Source of the DNA: Thermoplasmata archaeon | GTDB lineage: Archaea; Thermoplasmatota; Thermoplasmata; Thermoplasmatales; Thermoplasmataceae | DNA length: 64,000 nucleotides | Direction: 5' to 3' | NCBI GenBank assembly: GCA_021810575.1 | Contig: JAJZIN010000002.1 | Coordinates: forward strand, 5,477-69,476 | Shown: positions 55,949-64,000 of the stretch, piece by piece | Position numbering within the stretch: the first letter of the stretch is position 1 | Layout of the letters: every line of letters begins with the position of its first letter | Made by a program: the position numbers and the translations under genes | The notes under the pieces: generated by a model | What the model was told of the DNA's origin: nothing | The model's input: only the letters and a program-made list of their open reading frames with translations | Databases searched by the model: none

Positions 55949-56290
55949 ATGGCGGCAAGAAGAAAGTATACCCCTAAAAAACCAGGTCAGAACAAGAGGG
56001 GACGGTATTACGGATATAATGATAGAAATGAAACACCCAGGCCAAAACGGATTAAGAAACTGGATATGAGGAAAAGCGAGGAATTCAATTTCATGCTATC
56101 AAAGGCAGTAGAATCCCTACCCGATAGCATAAGGGGCTCAATAACTGGTGGAATATATGCCATTGCATCCAGACAGGGAATCAGCGAGGCCAGGGATTTT
56201 GTTATAAAGAAAAAGGAAGAAGGTGTTCTTGATGAGGGAACCCAGAAACAGATATGGAATTTACTGAATGACTACTCAACATACAGATAA
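55949..56290 (+). CDS. Unknown basic protein upstream of DUF357
   Basis: The 113-residue product has an extremely basic first 40 residues (Arg/Lys/Pro/Tyr/Asn, MAARRKYTPKKPGQNKRGR) likely to bind nucleic acid or stay disordered, then a helical domain (NFMLSKAVESLPDSIRGSI, AIASRQGISEARDFVIKKKEE). No family recognised. It overlaps the DUF357 gene by 23 bases, so the pair is probably co-expressed just before the rps13 operon. ATG 55949 is preferred over TTG 55937. Confidence 0.6.
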   Translation: MAARRKYTPKKPGQNKRGRYYGYNDRNETPRPKRIKKLDMRKSEEFNFMLSKAVESLPDSIRGSITGGIYAIASRQGISEARDFVIKKKEEGVLDEGTQKQIWNLLNDYSTYR

Positions 56291-56585
56291 GGACTTCTCC
56301 ACAGCACTGGAGGAAAAAGTGCTAAAATATACTGAAATAGAAAACAGGGCTCTTGAAGTACTTTCCATAAGCGTTCCAGAAAATTCACTTCTATATGAAT
56401 TTGCCAAGAGCTCATTAGAGATGATATATTCATATTTCTCCGACGCGAAACATTTTCAGGAAGTTGGCGACTTAATAAATGCGCTATCATGCCTCAACTA
56501 TTCATATGGATGGCTGGATAGTGGGGTAAGACTTGGCATCTTCAAAACTGATGGGGATTATAGGAAATTTACCTTTTACAAATAA
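56268..56585 (+). CDS. DUF357 family protein
   Basis: The 105-residue, mostly helical protein matches archaeal DUF357: a first helix with KVLKYTEIENRALEVLS, then AKSSLEMIYSYFSDAKHFQEVGDLINALSCLNYSYGWLDSGVRLGIF, whose GD-x-x-x-AL and WLDxGVRLG patterns are diagnostic. Function is unknown. It overlaps the preceding basic protein by 23 bases. Confidence 0.78.
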   Translation: MTTQHTDKDFSTALEEKVLKYTEIENRALEVLSISVPENSLLYEFAKSSLEMIYSYFSDAKHFQEVGDLINALSCLNYSYGWLDSGVRLGIFKTDGDYRKFTFYK

Positions 56586-56604
56586 CCAAACTTTACAAAA
56601 AGAA

Positions 56605-56652
56605 TATATATATTTTAAAGATAAGGAGCAACCGCAAGGGATAACATTTAAG
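56605..56652 (+). promoter_or_regulatory. Two candidate TATA elements before rps13
   Basis: ATATATATTTTAA at 56605-56617 would start transcription near 56638. CATTTAAG at 56645-56652 is centred 27 bases before the rps13 ATG and would give a leaderless mRNA. GGTG six bases before the ATG favours a leadered transcript. Confidence 0.4.
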
Positions 56653-56675
56653 CATGTTAAAGGACTGGTGAATTA

Positions 56676-57140
56676 ATGCCTGACGAAAAAGAAAAAACTG
56701 ATTTCCAATACATTGTAAGAATTGCAAGCATGGATCTTAACGGAGAAAGAGATGTAGTTCTGGCTCTGGCAGATCTCAAAGGTATCGGCATAAGATTGGC
56801 TGAAACCCTAACGAAAAAGCTAGAGATTGATGAAAGTATGAGACTGGGAGACCTCAGCGAGGAAAAAATAGAGGAGATAAGGGATTATATCGAATCTGAA
56901 GAGTATGAAGATATTCCCGCGTGGATGATGAACAACCGTTCAGATCCTGTAACTGGAAAAAATATGAATCTGGTTGGGAATGACCTCAATGTGCAGATTC
57001 AGGATAATATCAACACAATGAAAAAGATAAGATCATACAGAGGGATAAGACATGAAACCCATCACAAGGTGAGGGGTCAGAGAACCAGAAGTAACGGCAG
57101 GAAGGGACTGACAGTGGGCGTACAAAGGAAAAAGGAGTGA
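56676..57140 (+). CDS. rps13: Small-subunit ribosomal protein uS13
   Basis: uS13 contacts the P-site tRNA and the B1 bridge. The 154-residue product has YIVRIASMDLNGERDVVLALADLKGIGIRLAETL and a basic end GIRHETHHKVRGQRTRSNGRKG, both family signatures. It starts the archaeal rps13-rps4-rps11-rpoD operon, and rps4 follows after six bases. Confidence 0.95.
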   Translation: MPDEKEKTDFQYIVRIASMDLNGERDVVLALADLKGIGIRLAETLTKKLEIDESMRLGDLSEEKIEEIRDYIESEEYEDIPAWMMNNRSDPVTGKNMNLVGNDLNVQIQDNINTMKKIRSYRGIRHETHHKVRGQRTRSNGRKGLTVGVQRKKE

Positions 57141-57146
57141 TTTTGA

Positions 57147-57749
57147 TTGGGAGATCCAAAGTTTCAGAAAAAATTATATTCAACACCAAGGCATCCTTGG
57201 GAAAAAGATAGAATAGACGAAGAGAGAAAGACTATAAATTTATATGGTCTGAAGAACAAGAAGGAGCTATGGAGAAGTCAGGCAAGTCTTGATTCCATAC
57301 GAGCCCAGGCAAGGGAGTTGCAGGCAAGGACAAGAAGAAATGATCCTCTTGCCATAAAGCAGTTGAACCTTCTACTAGCACGATTGAACAGGTACAAAAT
57401 ATCCACTGGAAATGCATCTCTTGATGATATTCTGTCTTTGACCATAGAGAGCGTTCTTGAAAGAAGACTTCAAACAATAGTGTTCAGGAAGAACCTTGCA
57501 AAGACCGTAAAACAGGCAAGGCAAATGATAACCCACGGTCATATATTAATGAATGGAAGACGAGTAACTGTACCCGGGCTTCTCGTTGAGGCAAGTGTAG
57601 AAGATTCCATAGAATACAGCGAATTTTCACCATTCATAGATGATAAACATCCGGTAAGGCTTGTGATAGCAGGCGATCAAAAGGTAGAAGATGAACCACA
57701 AGAGTCAGCAGAACCTGAAAATTCAGAGGAGGTAGAAAAAGTTGAATAA
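57147..57749 (+). CDS. rps4: Small-subunit ribosomal protein uS4
   Basis: uS4 nucleates 30S assembly and helps decoding fidelity. The 200-residue product has the archaeal N-terminus ([30 protein letters not shown]) and the S4 RNA-binding domain [42 protein letters not shown]. The start is TTG, nine bases after GGAG. It ends in an acidic tail ([14 protein letters not shown]), recalling uL24. It overlaps rps11 by eight bases. Confidence 0.95.
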   Translation: MGDPKFQKKLYSTPRHPWEKDRIDEERKTINLYGLKNKKELWRSQASLDSIRAQARELQARTRRNDPLAIKQLNLLLARLNRYKISTGNASLDDILSLTIESVLERRLQTIVFRKNLAKTVKQARQMITHGHILMNGRRVTVPGLLVEASVEDSIEYSEFSPFIDDKHPVRLVIAGDQKVEDEPQESAEPENSEEVEKVE

Positions 57750-58125
57750 AACGGGAATAGCACACATTTATTCCTCGCAGAATAATACAATCATACTTGT
57801 TACAGATCAAACTGGAGCTGAAACACTTGCAAAGGCAACAGGTGGAATGGTAGTCAAGAATGACAGAGATGAGTCAAGTCCATATGCTGCGATGAAAGCT
57901 GCAGATCTGATATCAGAAAAGTTGAAGGAAAAGGAGGTTACCGATCTTATAATTAAAGTAAGGGCACCTGGCGGAAATAGATCCAAAATTCCTGGTCCAG
58001 GGGCGCAATCAGCCATAAGGGCACTATCCAGAGCCGGGTTTAAGATTGTTAGAATTGAGGAAGTGACACCTGTGCCACACGACGGCACCAAGAAAAAGGG
58101 TGGAAAAAGAGGAAGGAGGGTTTAA
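57742..58125 (+). CDS. rps11: Small-subunit ribosomal protein uS11
   Basis: uS11 lies near the 3' end of 16S rRNA and the platform. The 127-residue product has [63 protein letters not shown] and the C-terminal [20 protein letters not shown], all diagnostic. It starts on TTG inside the end of rps4, and one base overlaps rpoD. Confidence 0.95.
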   Translation: MNKTGIAHIYSSQNNTIILVTDQTGAETLAKATGGMVVKNDRDESSPYAAMKAADLISEKLKEKEVTDLIIKVRAPGGNRSKIPGPGAQSAIRALSRAGFKIVRIEEVTPVPHDGTKKKGGKRGRRV

Positions 58126-58997
58126 TGCCATCTTCAATCGAGCAAAAAATATCAATATTAGAACTCAGAGATAACTTTGCCAGATTTGAGATAACAAACA
58201 TTACAGAAGGTACTGCAAATGCCTTAAGAAGAACTCTGATAAATGACATTCCAAAACTGGCAATTGATAAGGTAATTTTCAGGCATGGTCAGATCAGGGA
58301 TTCTATGGGAAACGTATTTGACTCTTCACTTCCATTATTTGATGAAATTGTTGCACACAGGATTGGACTGGTTCCAATAAAAACAGACTCCAGGATGAAC
58401 TTCAGGAATGAATGCTCATGTGAGGGTAAGGGATGTTCATTGTGCACTGTATCATATAACATAGACAAAACCGGACCAGGTGAGGTTTATAGCGGAGACC
58501 TTGTCCCATTCACAGGTAATGTTGAACTTAAACCTGTAGACCCCCTAATACCCATTGTTAAACTTGGACCAAAGCAGGCCTTGCTTGTAACAGCTGAGGC
58601 AACTATGGGAACAGCCAAAGAGCATGCAAAGTGGCAGGTAACTTCGGCAGTCTCTTTTAAGTATCACAGGGAGTTTGAAATTAACAAGGCAGATAATGAA
58701 GGATGGGAAAAAATCAAAGAAAAGTTTCCTGTTTCAGTTGTTAAGGAAACAAAGGAAACGATAACTATTACTGATGATTACCAGCAAAGAACTGTAATGA
58801 ATTATATTAACACTGTAAATCACAGAACAGAAATAAACCAGTCAAAGCCTGTAAAAGTCTCTGAGGACAGAACAAGGTATGTATTCAAATTTGAAACAGA
58901 TGGTTCGCTAACCGCCAGGGAAACATTGAAAATTGCACTTGAAAGATTACCAAAAAGACTAAACTTTTTACACGAGAGTATCGTAACTCCGGATTAG
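58125..58997 (+). CDS. rpoD: RNA polymerase subunit D (Rpb3 family)
   Basis: RpoD dimerises with RpoL to start polymerase assembly. The 290-residue product begins with [33 protein letters not shown] and has [13 protein letters not shown] four-Cys cluster [11 protein letters not shown] (Cys97, 99, 104, 107) corresponds to the zinc loop of Rpb3. The later D3 domain (about residues 165-230) has no Cys at all, so the Fe-S cluster site of some archaeal D subunits is absent. In many archaea rpl18e-rpl13-rps9-rpoN follow; here the operon ends. Confidence 0.94.
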   Translation: MPSSIEQKISILELRDNFARFEITNITEGTANALRRTLINDIPKLAIDKVIFRHGQIRDSMGNVFDSSLPLFDEIVAHRIGLVPIKTDSRMNFRNECSCEGKGCSLCTVSYNIDKTGPGEVYSGDLVPFTGNVELKPVDPLIPIVKLGPKQALLVTAEATMGTAKEHAKWQVTSAVSFKYHREFEINKADNEGWEKIKEKFPVSVVKETKETITITDDYQQRTVMNYINTVNHRTEINQSKPVKVSEDRTRYVFKFETDGSLTARETLKIALERLPKRLNFLHESIVTPD

Positions 58998-59005
58998 TTA
59001 TATAC
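58997..59005 (+). promoter_or_regulatory. TATA box of the IMPase-nadK-JAMM operon
   Basis: GTTATATAC begins in the last base of the rpoD stop codon and is centred 25 bases before the ATG at 59026, predicting a leaderless mRNA. Confidence 0.5.
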
Positions 59006-59025
59006 AATTCTAACCTATACAGTAT

Positions 59026-59802
59026 ATGACATTCCTCAAAAATTTTATTGAAACCGGATCAGAGATTAGGGAACACATTTCAACATTAGAGAATAAGGAT
59101 CAGAGGATCGGGTACACTGGAATGGGTGCTGACGGAACTCTCACATCGAGACTGGACAAACTCGCAGAGGACAAGATCATAGAGAGAATAAATGATATAG
59201 ATCTTCCGTTCAACATTATAAGTGAAGAAATAGGTTTTGTGGACAGGGGATATGACAGCAACATAATTATGGACCCACTGGACGGAACATATAACGCTGA
59301 AAATCAGATTCCTCTTTATTCCATGTCTCTAGCGGTTATGAAGGACGACTTTACATCGCTTCAGGAGGCATTTGTAATGAATCTGGCAACAGGAAACTAC
59401 TTCTGGGCAACAAAGGGAAATGGTGCATACCGGAATGGATACAAGATAGAGAATGCAGAGAGGAGGAGTCACGCCTCAGTTGTATATAACCTGGAAGAGA
59501 CAGATGTCCCTGAATTCTTAAAGAATGACATAACAAGAAAGAGAATTCTGGGTTGTGCTTCTATGGAACTGGCACTCCTCGCCAACGGCGCTCTTGACAA
59601 CGTCGCATATCTTGGAAGGGAAAAGAAGTTGCGCAATGTAGATATTGCCGCAGGTGTCCTGCTGGTGGAGGAAATGGGCGGATTTGTTTTTGATGGCAAT
59701 TTGAAGAAGATGAATATGGGCAAGGATGTTAGAGAAAGAAAGAACATGATTGCACTGTCTTCCTTTTACAAAGGTGAGATAGAGGAGCTTGAGAACAGAT
59801 GA
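59026..59802 (+). CDS. Inositol monophosphatase/FBPase-family phosphatase
   Basis: The 258-residue product has the Mg-site motifs of the IMPase family: ISEEIG (Glu), MDPLDGTYN and LRNVDIAAGVLLVEEMGG. Archaeal members hydrolyse inositol-1-phosphate, fructose-1,6-bisphosphate or NADP. It overlaps nadK by four bases, and in some methanogens an NAD kinase is fused to an IMPase-type NADP phosphatase. That context makes NADP(H) a credible substrate; inositol phosphate for lipid synthesis is the alternative. Confidence 0.87.
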   Translation: MTFLKNFIETGSEIREHISTLENKDQRIGYTGMGADGTLTSRLDKLAEDKIIERINDIDLPFNIISEEIGFVDRGYDSNIIMDPLDGTYNAENQIPLYSMSLAVMKDDFTSLQEAFVMNLATGNYFWATKGNGAYRNGYKIENAERRSHASVVYNLEETDVPEFLKNDITRKRILGCASMELALLANGALDNVAYLGREKKLRNVDIAAGVLLVEEMGGFVFDGNLKKMNMGKDVRERKNMIALSSFYKGEIEELENR

Positions 59803-60620
59803 AGATTGCTTTCATAATAAAGAAGAACTGTCCCAGATGTGCTAAAATTGTGAAACGAATAGATGATATTCTCCCCCAGGAATGGGAAAGAATATACGAA
59901 GAAGAACTGAGGCCTTTCATTAAGGAAAAGGAATACAGACCACTGGATGAAATTGAAGCAGATATCCTTTTTACAATTGGAGGCGACGGAACTGTACTGC
60001 TTGCTGCTCAGAAGGCAAAAGGGGCAATACTTGGAATTAATATGGGGTCTCTCGGATTTCTGAGCGAGGTTGAAGTTGGAAAGGTAGAGGAGACAGTATA
60101 CAGAATAATCAGAGGCGAACATAGGTTTGTAGAATTCATGCGTCTCGAGGTAATGGTAAATGGAGAAATCGTAGGATACGCACTGAATGAGGTTGTAGTG
60201 CACAGCAACAGAATTGCAAAAGTAAGGAATTTCAAGCTTTATCTTGATGGCTCATTCGTTGAAAGGACGAAGGCAGATGGCATAATTGTTGCCACACCTA
60301 TTGGATCAACATCCTATTCACTGAGCGCTGGAGGACCTATTGTAATGCCTGCAACTCAGGCAATGGTGATATCATACCTTGCTCCAGTAACACTGAGGAT
60401 CAGGCCAATGGTGGCGCCATCTACATCAGTGCTTGATATACTTGTGTCAGGTATTGATCAGGACTGTCTCATAATCCTGGATGGACAAAAGGAGGTCAAT
60501 TTCACTTCATCAGATAAGGTAACAATCACAAGAGCATCAAAATCCTATAAGTTTATAACACTAAGAAGAGATTTCTATGCAAAGCTCAGGGAGAAACTGT
60601 TAAAAGATGTGGTCAATTAG
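59799..60620 (+). CDS. nadK: NAD kinase
   Basis: NadK makes NADP from NAD with ATP or polyphosphate. The 273-residue product has the family motifs TIGGDGTVLLAA (GGDGT at 61-65), GINMGSLGFLSEV, LNEVVVHS and the active loop TKADGIIVATPIGSTSYSLSAGGPIV. It is coupled to the IMPase-type gene upstream and to the JAMM gene downstream (14-base overlap). A CxxC (NCPRC) near the N-terminus is unusual but may be incidental. Confidence 0.94.
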   Translation: MKIAFIIKKNCPRCAKIVKRIDDILPQEWERIYEEELRPFIKEKEYRPLDEIEADILFTIGGDGTVLLAAQKAKGAILGINMGSLGFLSEVEVGKVEETVYRIIRGEHRFVEFMRLEVMVNGEIVGYALNEVVVHSNRIAKVRNFKLYLDGSFVERTKADGIIVATPIGSTSYSLSAGGPIVMPATQAMVISYLAPVTLRIRPMVAPSTSVLDILVSGIDQDCLIILDGQKEVNFTSSDKVTITRASKSYKFITLRRDFYAKLREKLLKDVVN

Positions 60621-60987
60621 ATTCAGATTAATTAGAATGATAATGGAGGCATCCAAGGACACATATCCAATGGAATTTGGGGCGCTTTTAAAGGGTGAGC
60701 ACGACGTCATATATGAAATTGCCATAATGCCCGGTACAATTCAGGGAGACCATCACACCATAATGTGGATGGGTAGTAAACCAGTAGATTTTACCATAAT
60801 CGGTTCAGTACATTCCCATCCATCCGGGGTAATAAGACCTTCTGATGCAGATCTGCATATGTTTCAAAACACAGGCCCAATCCATATGATAGTTGGTTAT
60901 CCATACAGAGATACAGATTATAAATTCTTCAACAGAAAGGGTGAAGAGATAAAAATAGGAATAATCGGTGGAAATCAGATAGAATAA
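60607..60987 (+). CDS. JAMM/MPN+ metalloprotease
   Basis: The 126-residue product has the complete JAMM motif: Glu23 in PMEFGALLKG, then SVHSHPSGVIRPSDAD giving His69, His71, Ser79 and Asp82. Archaeal MPN+ proteins remove ubiquitin-like SAMP tags (HvJAMM1) or act in sulfur transfer; which one applies here is unknown. It begins inside nadK, so it is the third gene of that operon, an unexpected partner for NADP metabolism. Confidence 0.88.
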   Translation: MWSIRFRLIRMIMEASKDTYPMEFGALLKGEHDVIYEIAIMPGTIQGDHHTIMWMGSKPVDFTIIGSVHSHPSGVIRPSDADLHMFQNTGPIHMIVGYPYRDTDYKFFNRKGEEIKIGIIGGNQIE

Positions 60988-61049
60988 GAAATCAAATTCC
61001 AGGCTATACAGTTTAATAATTCAAAATTTAATTTAAGGGAAAATTTCTT

Positions 61050-62222
61050 TCATCTATACTTATTATCAAAAAGGGCTGAACCTTCTGCCAGTGCATCAAG
61101 TTTCATCAATGCAACTTCTTCTGAAACATTATCCAGACTTGAGAATGTTTCAAAACCACAATCTGTCCCTGCCATTACTCTTTCCGGACCTATTTCATCT
61201 ATCTCTGCAATCCTTGCCAGTCTTAGAGCAATAGTTTCAGGTGTTTCCACGAAAGGAGTTTTCACATCAATTACACCAACTGCAATCTTTTTCTGCTTTG
61301 GCCATCCAAATTCATGGGCATACTTTCTTAAAATCATAGCATCACCCTCATGTCGTGGATTCGCAAGTTCAGCAACTATTACATTAGAATTTAAGGAAAG
61401 CAGTTCATTAAGGAAATTCTCCAGAGGAGGATCTATTTTGTGCGGAGCATTATAGTTTCCATAGCAATAATGAACTCGTATTCTCTCCGGATCTTTTCCC
61501 GATATTGCCATATTAATAGAATCTATCTTGGCCCTCAGGGCTGATTTTCTCTCTGTTTCCTCTGATTTCTTGTAATGTCTTTCATGAGTTAGATCGGGAG
61601 CATCTATCTGTAACTCGACACCATCTACTGATAATATGGCCTCATATTCTTTTGACATTTCTCTTGAGAGGTCTTCTATAAAATCAAAATAATCTCTGTA
61701 ATATGTTCCAGGAGTTAAGAATTGTGCCAGTACCCCTGGAGATGGAGAATTTATAAAGACCTTAGAAACACCATTATCCTTTCCGATCTTCTTAAGATCC
61801 TTTGCCTCCATAATTGCCTTCTTCTGACCATTATACCATATCCTGCTATTCAGCTGTGGATGCCCCAGCAACCGTTCAGGGTTATTTTTAAATATATCAT
61901 AAAGTGGATTTTTTGCAATTTTTAGTTCTTCAAGCATTGCATTTGAAACCATTGGTGAAACAATCTTTTCCCTGTCAAAACCTTCAAATCTAGATTTGAC
62001 AAAAGTTGTATATCCTGACTTTCTCTGTTCACCGTTACTTACAACAGTAAGACCTCTTTCATTTCCAAGTGGGTTTACCTGTTTCCTTACAACACTCTCC
62101 TCTTCCTTAAGAACAAGTTCCCTGAACTCTTCCGGGACTTCACCGGCACCAGTCTCCAGTAGAATACTCTTTATTTTTTCTGATCTGAACCAGCTACCAG
62201 TCATGGTCTTCTCTGTCTTCAT
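61050..62222 (-). CDS. MetE-like (cobalamin-independent methionine synthase II family) protein
   Basis: The 390-residue product is a single MetE/UROD-type barrel. Zinc-site features are RIRVHYCYGN (His and Cys) and MAGTDCGFETFSSL (second Cys), with SNGEQRKSGYTTFV near the N-terminus and LSVDGVELQIDAPDL. Such short MetE-like proteins include archaeal methionine synthases, YxjG-type proteins and epoxyalkane:CoM transferases, so the thiol and methyl donor are unknown. It lies downstream of prpD-prpB. ATG 62222 is used; ATG 62204 (MTGSWFRSEK) fits the TATA position better. Confidence 0.8.
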   Translation of the reverse strand: MKTEKTMTGSWFRSEKIKSILLETGAGEVPEEFRELVLKEEESVVRKQVNPLGNERGLTVVSNGEQRKSGYTTFVKSRFEGFDREKIVSPMVSNAMLEELKIAKNPLYDIFKNNPERLLGHPQLNSRIWYNGQKKAIMEAKDLKKIGKDNGVSKVFINSPSPGVLAQFLTPGTYYRDYFDFIEDLSREMSKEYEAILSVDGVELQIDAPDLTHERHYKKSEETERKSALRAKIDSINMAISGKDPERIRVHYCYGNYNAPHKIDPPLENFLNELLSLNSNVIVAELANPRHEGDAMILRKYAHEFGWPKQKKIAVGVIDVKTPFVETPETIALRLARIAEIDEIGPERVMAGTDCGFETFSSLDNVSEEVALMKLDALAEGSALFDNKYR

Positions 62223-62233
62223 GAGGTAGCAGG

Positions 62234-62240
62234 TATATAT
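62234..62240 (-). promoter_or_regulatory. TATA-like element before the MetE-like gene
   Basis: ATATATA is centred 15 bases before ATG 62222 and 33 before ATG 62204. The spacing suits the second start with a very short leader and suggests the gene is transcribed apart from prpB. Confidence 0.35.
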
Positions 62241-62286
62241 GTTTCAAAAATTTTTGTTAATTAATTATTACCCCTGTTAATTACAT

Positions 62287-63180
62287 CTACTTATTCTTCC
62301 TTGATGCGAGAAGATAATCCTCATCCTCGTATTCCGAATAACCTATCAGTTCGTAATACTGCGATCTGGTCATAAGCTTATCTATAAAATTCCTCTGTGT
62401 TCCCTGCTTATGAAGATCACTATAAATTTGTTCCGTATTCTTTAGGATACTCCTGAATGCTGTTAGGGGAAAAATTACCATGTCATATCCTATCTCTTTC
62501 AATTCATCAACTGAGAGAAGTGGACTTTTTCCAAATTCTGTCATGTTTGCCATTAAATATCCGTTTACCTTCTTTCTCATTTCCTTGAATTCCTCTGGAT
62601 TCTCCAGAGCCTCAGTGAATATAATATCCGCACCTGCCTTCAAATATTCCCTTGATCTTTCTATGGCATCATCAAGTCCTCCCACTGATCTTGCATCTGT
62701 CCTTGCAATCAGAGAAAAATTTGGGTCTTTTGATGCCTCTTTCGCTGCCCTGATCTTTGCAATAAAATCTTCAGCTGGAACAATTTTCTTTCCATTGAGA
62801 TGGCCGCATTTCTTTGGGAGTTCCTGATCTTCAATGTGAATTGCTGCAACGCCAGCCCTTTCCATTAGCCTTACAGTTCTCATAACATTGAGTGGTTCGC
62901 CAAATCCTGTATCACAATCAACAATAAGTGGCAATCTGCTTATGGATGTAATATTCCCAGCTTCCCTTACAACCTCATCCAGAGTCGTTATTGAGAGATC
63001 TGGCAGACCCATCATGCCTTCTATACCTGAACCAGACAGATATATAGATTTGAAGCCCACTCTCTCCGCAATCAGTGCTGAAATCCCACTGTATACGCCT
63101 GGGATGGTAATGAAACTATTTCCAAGCATTTTTCTAAAATTCTTTGAAGAACCATTAATATTGTCTCTAAGCCTTGACAT
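62287..63180 (-). CDS. prpB: Methylisocitrate lyase (PrpB-type)
   Basis: PrpB cleaves 2-methylisocitrate to succinate and pyruvate in propionate degradation. The 297-residue product has the isocitrate-lyase-superfamily core: YLSGSGIEGMMGLPDLSITTLDEV, the Mg site IVDCDTGFG (Asp88, Asp90), IHIEDQELPKKCGHLNGKK with catalytic Cys125, and SLIARTDA. KKCGH is shared with isocitrate lyase; the short length and neighbouring prpD favour methylisocitrate. It overlaps prpD by 14 bases. Confidence 0.9.
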   Translation of the reverse strand: MSRLRDNINGSSKNFRKMLGNSFITIPGVYSGISALIAERVGFKSIYLSGSGIEGMMGLPDLSITTLDEVVREAGNITSISRLPLIVDCDTGFGEPLNVMRTVRLMERAGVAAIHIEDQELPKKCGHLNGKKIVPAEDFIAKIRAAKEASKDPNFSLIARTDARSVGGLDDAIERSREYLKAGADIIFTEALENPEEFKEMRKKVNGYLMANMTEFGKSPLLSVDELKEIGYDMVIFPLTAFRSILKNTEQIYSDLHKQGTQRNFIDKLMTRSQYYELIGYSEYEDEDYLLASRKNK

Positions 63181-64000
63181 TTCTCAAGACCTCCATGAAT
63201 TCCTTCATGCTTCTATTTTCAAAACTTCTTGCAAACTCAATTATAGAAGATGAACTGTCTTCGCTCATCACTCTTGTCCCTTTTTTCTTCAAGTCATCCC
63301 ATGTGTACGGCTTCTTATTATGACCCTTTGGTGCATCCATCTCTTCTTCGAAAACACCCTCATCAGTCTCCACTTTTATTTTCACAGGCAGGAATTCAGG
63401 GTACATTTTGTCGAACCTATCCGTGATCTTGAACTTCATTTTGTCAATAACAGATAGGATTTCTTTATCCATCAGCAGATCATTTTCGTAAGACTGAGGG
63501 GTTGGGTCTCCCTTTACAAGTGTCAATGCTATTATATATGGCATACTGTGATCTGCAGTTTCCCTTGTTTTTGGTCTTAATTTTTCCGGGTCCTTAATTA
63601 TAATTGTATGCGCAACTGTAAATGTTTCAACTTCAACCTTCCTTATCTTTCCTTTCATCTTTTTTCTCAAATTAGATGCAACTTCAGCGGCGCTCATGGC
63701 GTGGTATTCAACGGGATAATTCTTTATCATGGTCTTAAGTATCCTGCTTTTGGAAAAATCCATATTCAAATTTCCTGAAACCTGTTTGATAAAACCCATT
63801 TCGCCCTCAAATATTGGTGCTGGTCCCGTAAAACCTTCCTGGGCAAGATTGGCTGCAAAAACACTGTTCCTGCAGGCATTTGCTGCAGTTGCTCCTTTCC
63901 ACATGCTCAGTTCTCCTGCCCTTGTCTGCCTCATGCTTATATTGTTGTTCAGAGCTAGATTAATAGTATGGGCAAATCTTTCCTCACTGAGATCCAAAAG
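63167..64000 (-). CDS. prpD: 2-methylcitrate dehydratase PrpD/MmgE family, C-terminal part
   Basis: PrpD dehydrates 2-methylcitrate to methylaconitate. The visible 278 residues are the C-terminal part; the frame is open to base 64000, and the codon at 63997 (TTG) is internal. Family features are SMWKGATAANACRNSVFAANLAQEGFTGPAPIFEGEMGF, YPVEYHAMSAAEVASNL and DHSMPYIIALTLVKGD. Together with prpB downstream it implies a propionate/odd-chain carbon route; prpC is not in the window. Confidence 0.88.
   Translation of the reverse strand, partial: LLDLSEERFAHTINLALNNNISMRQTRAGELSMWKGATAANACRNSVFAANLAQEGFTGPAPIFEGEMGFIKQVSGNLNMDFSKSRILKTMIKNYPVEYHAMSAAEVASNLRKKMKGKIRKVEVETFTVAHTIIIKDPEKLRPKTRETADHSMPYIIALTLVKGDPTPQSYENDLLMDKEILSVIDKMKFKITDRFDKMYPEFLPVKIKVETDEGVFEEEMDAPKGHNKKPYTWDDLKKKGTRVMSEDSSSSIIEFARSFENRSMKEFMEVLRNVKA

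Overview
The window is an AT-rich, gene-dense archaeal chromosome segment dominated by translation and transcription genes. Family content, promoter style and gene order point to an acidophilic member of the Thermoplasmatales or a close relative. The supporting signs are an undivided RpoB with split RpoA'/A'', a stand-alone 5S rRNA gene, many leaderless promoters, a trehalose-6-phosphate synthase/phosphatase pair, and archaeal-only proteins (eS4, eL19, eL32, eL37, eL42, eS27, SmAP, Nop5, Nop10, Rnp1). This placement is inference from gene content; no database was searched. One point argues against a close match to Thermoplasma: the window carries both subunits of DNA topoisomerase VI, which from memory Thermoplasma lacks.

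Layout. 1-1338: end of an isochorismatase-like gene, a small unknown protein and a divergent HTH_10 regulator. 1424-18536: one very long plus-strand ribosomal superoperon (rpl3-rpl4-rpl23-rpl2-rps19-rpl22-rps3-rpl29-aIF1-rnp1-rps17-rpl14-rpl24-rps4e-rpl5-rps14-rps8-rpl6-rpl32e-rpl19e-rpl18-rps5-rpl30-rpl15-secY), running on into adk, an EMC3/DUF106 insertase-like protein, cmk, cbf5 and a short nop5. 18538-22178: minus-strand genes, namely SmAP-rpl37e-purF (with rpl37e and purF overlapping in different frames), two small unknown proteins and a phosphodiesterase-like enzyme. 22494-27369: an orphan membrane protein, a HAD phosphatase and a three-gene ECF vitamin transporter. 27566-29818: rpl44e-rps27e-aIF2alpha-nop10-PAC2. 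29918-35799: topoisomerase VI, a nitrilase-family hydrolase and trehalose synthesis (otsA-otsB). 35902-41068: 5S rRNA, a DUF3311/solute-symporter pair, MtnA and an M13 peptidase. 41320-51809: tRNA-Lys, rpoH-rpoB-rpoA1-rpoA2-nusA, then aIF1A-rio1-KH protein. 51892-54786: initiator tRNA-Met and hemL-hemC-hemD. 54791-60987: a TYW2/Trm5-type tRNA enzyme, two small proteins, rps13-rps4-rps11-rpoD, then an inositol-phosphatase-family protein, NAD kinase and a JAMM protease. 61050-64000: a MetE-like protein and the 2-methylcitrate-cycle genes prpB and prpD (prpD cut by the window edge).

Genes are packed with ATGA/GTGA overlaps inside operons, where GGTGA-type ribosome binding sites are common. Many first genes have an A/T-rich TATA box centred about 26 bases upstream of the start codon, so their transcripts should be nearly leaderless. 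I see no CRISPR array, insertion sequence, prophage or clear foreign island. The items most worth a second look are the RpoA'' N-terminal extension, the topoisomerase VI pair, the reduced Nop5, the rpl37e/purF frame overlap, the acidic uL24 tail, the two small overlapping unknown genes at 20469-20976 and the MetE-like gene beside prpBD.
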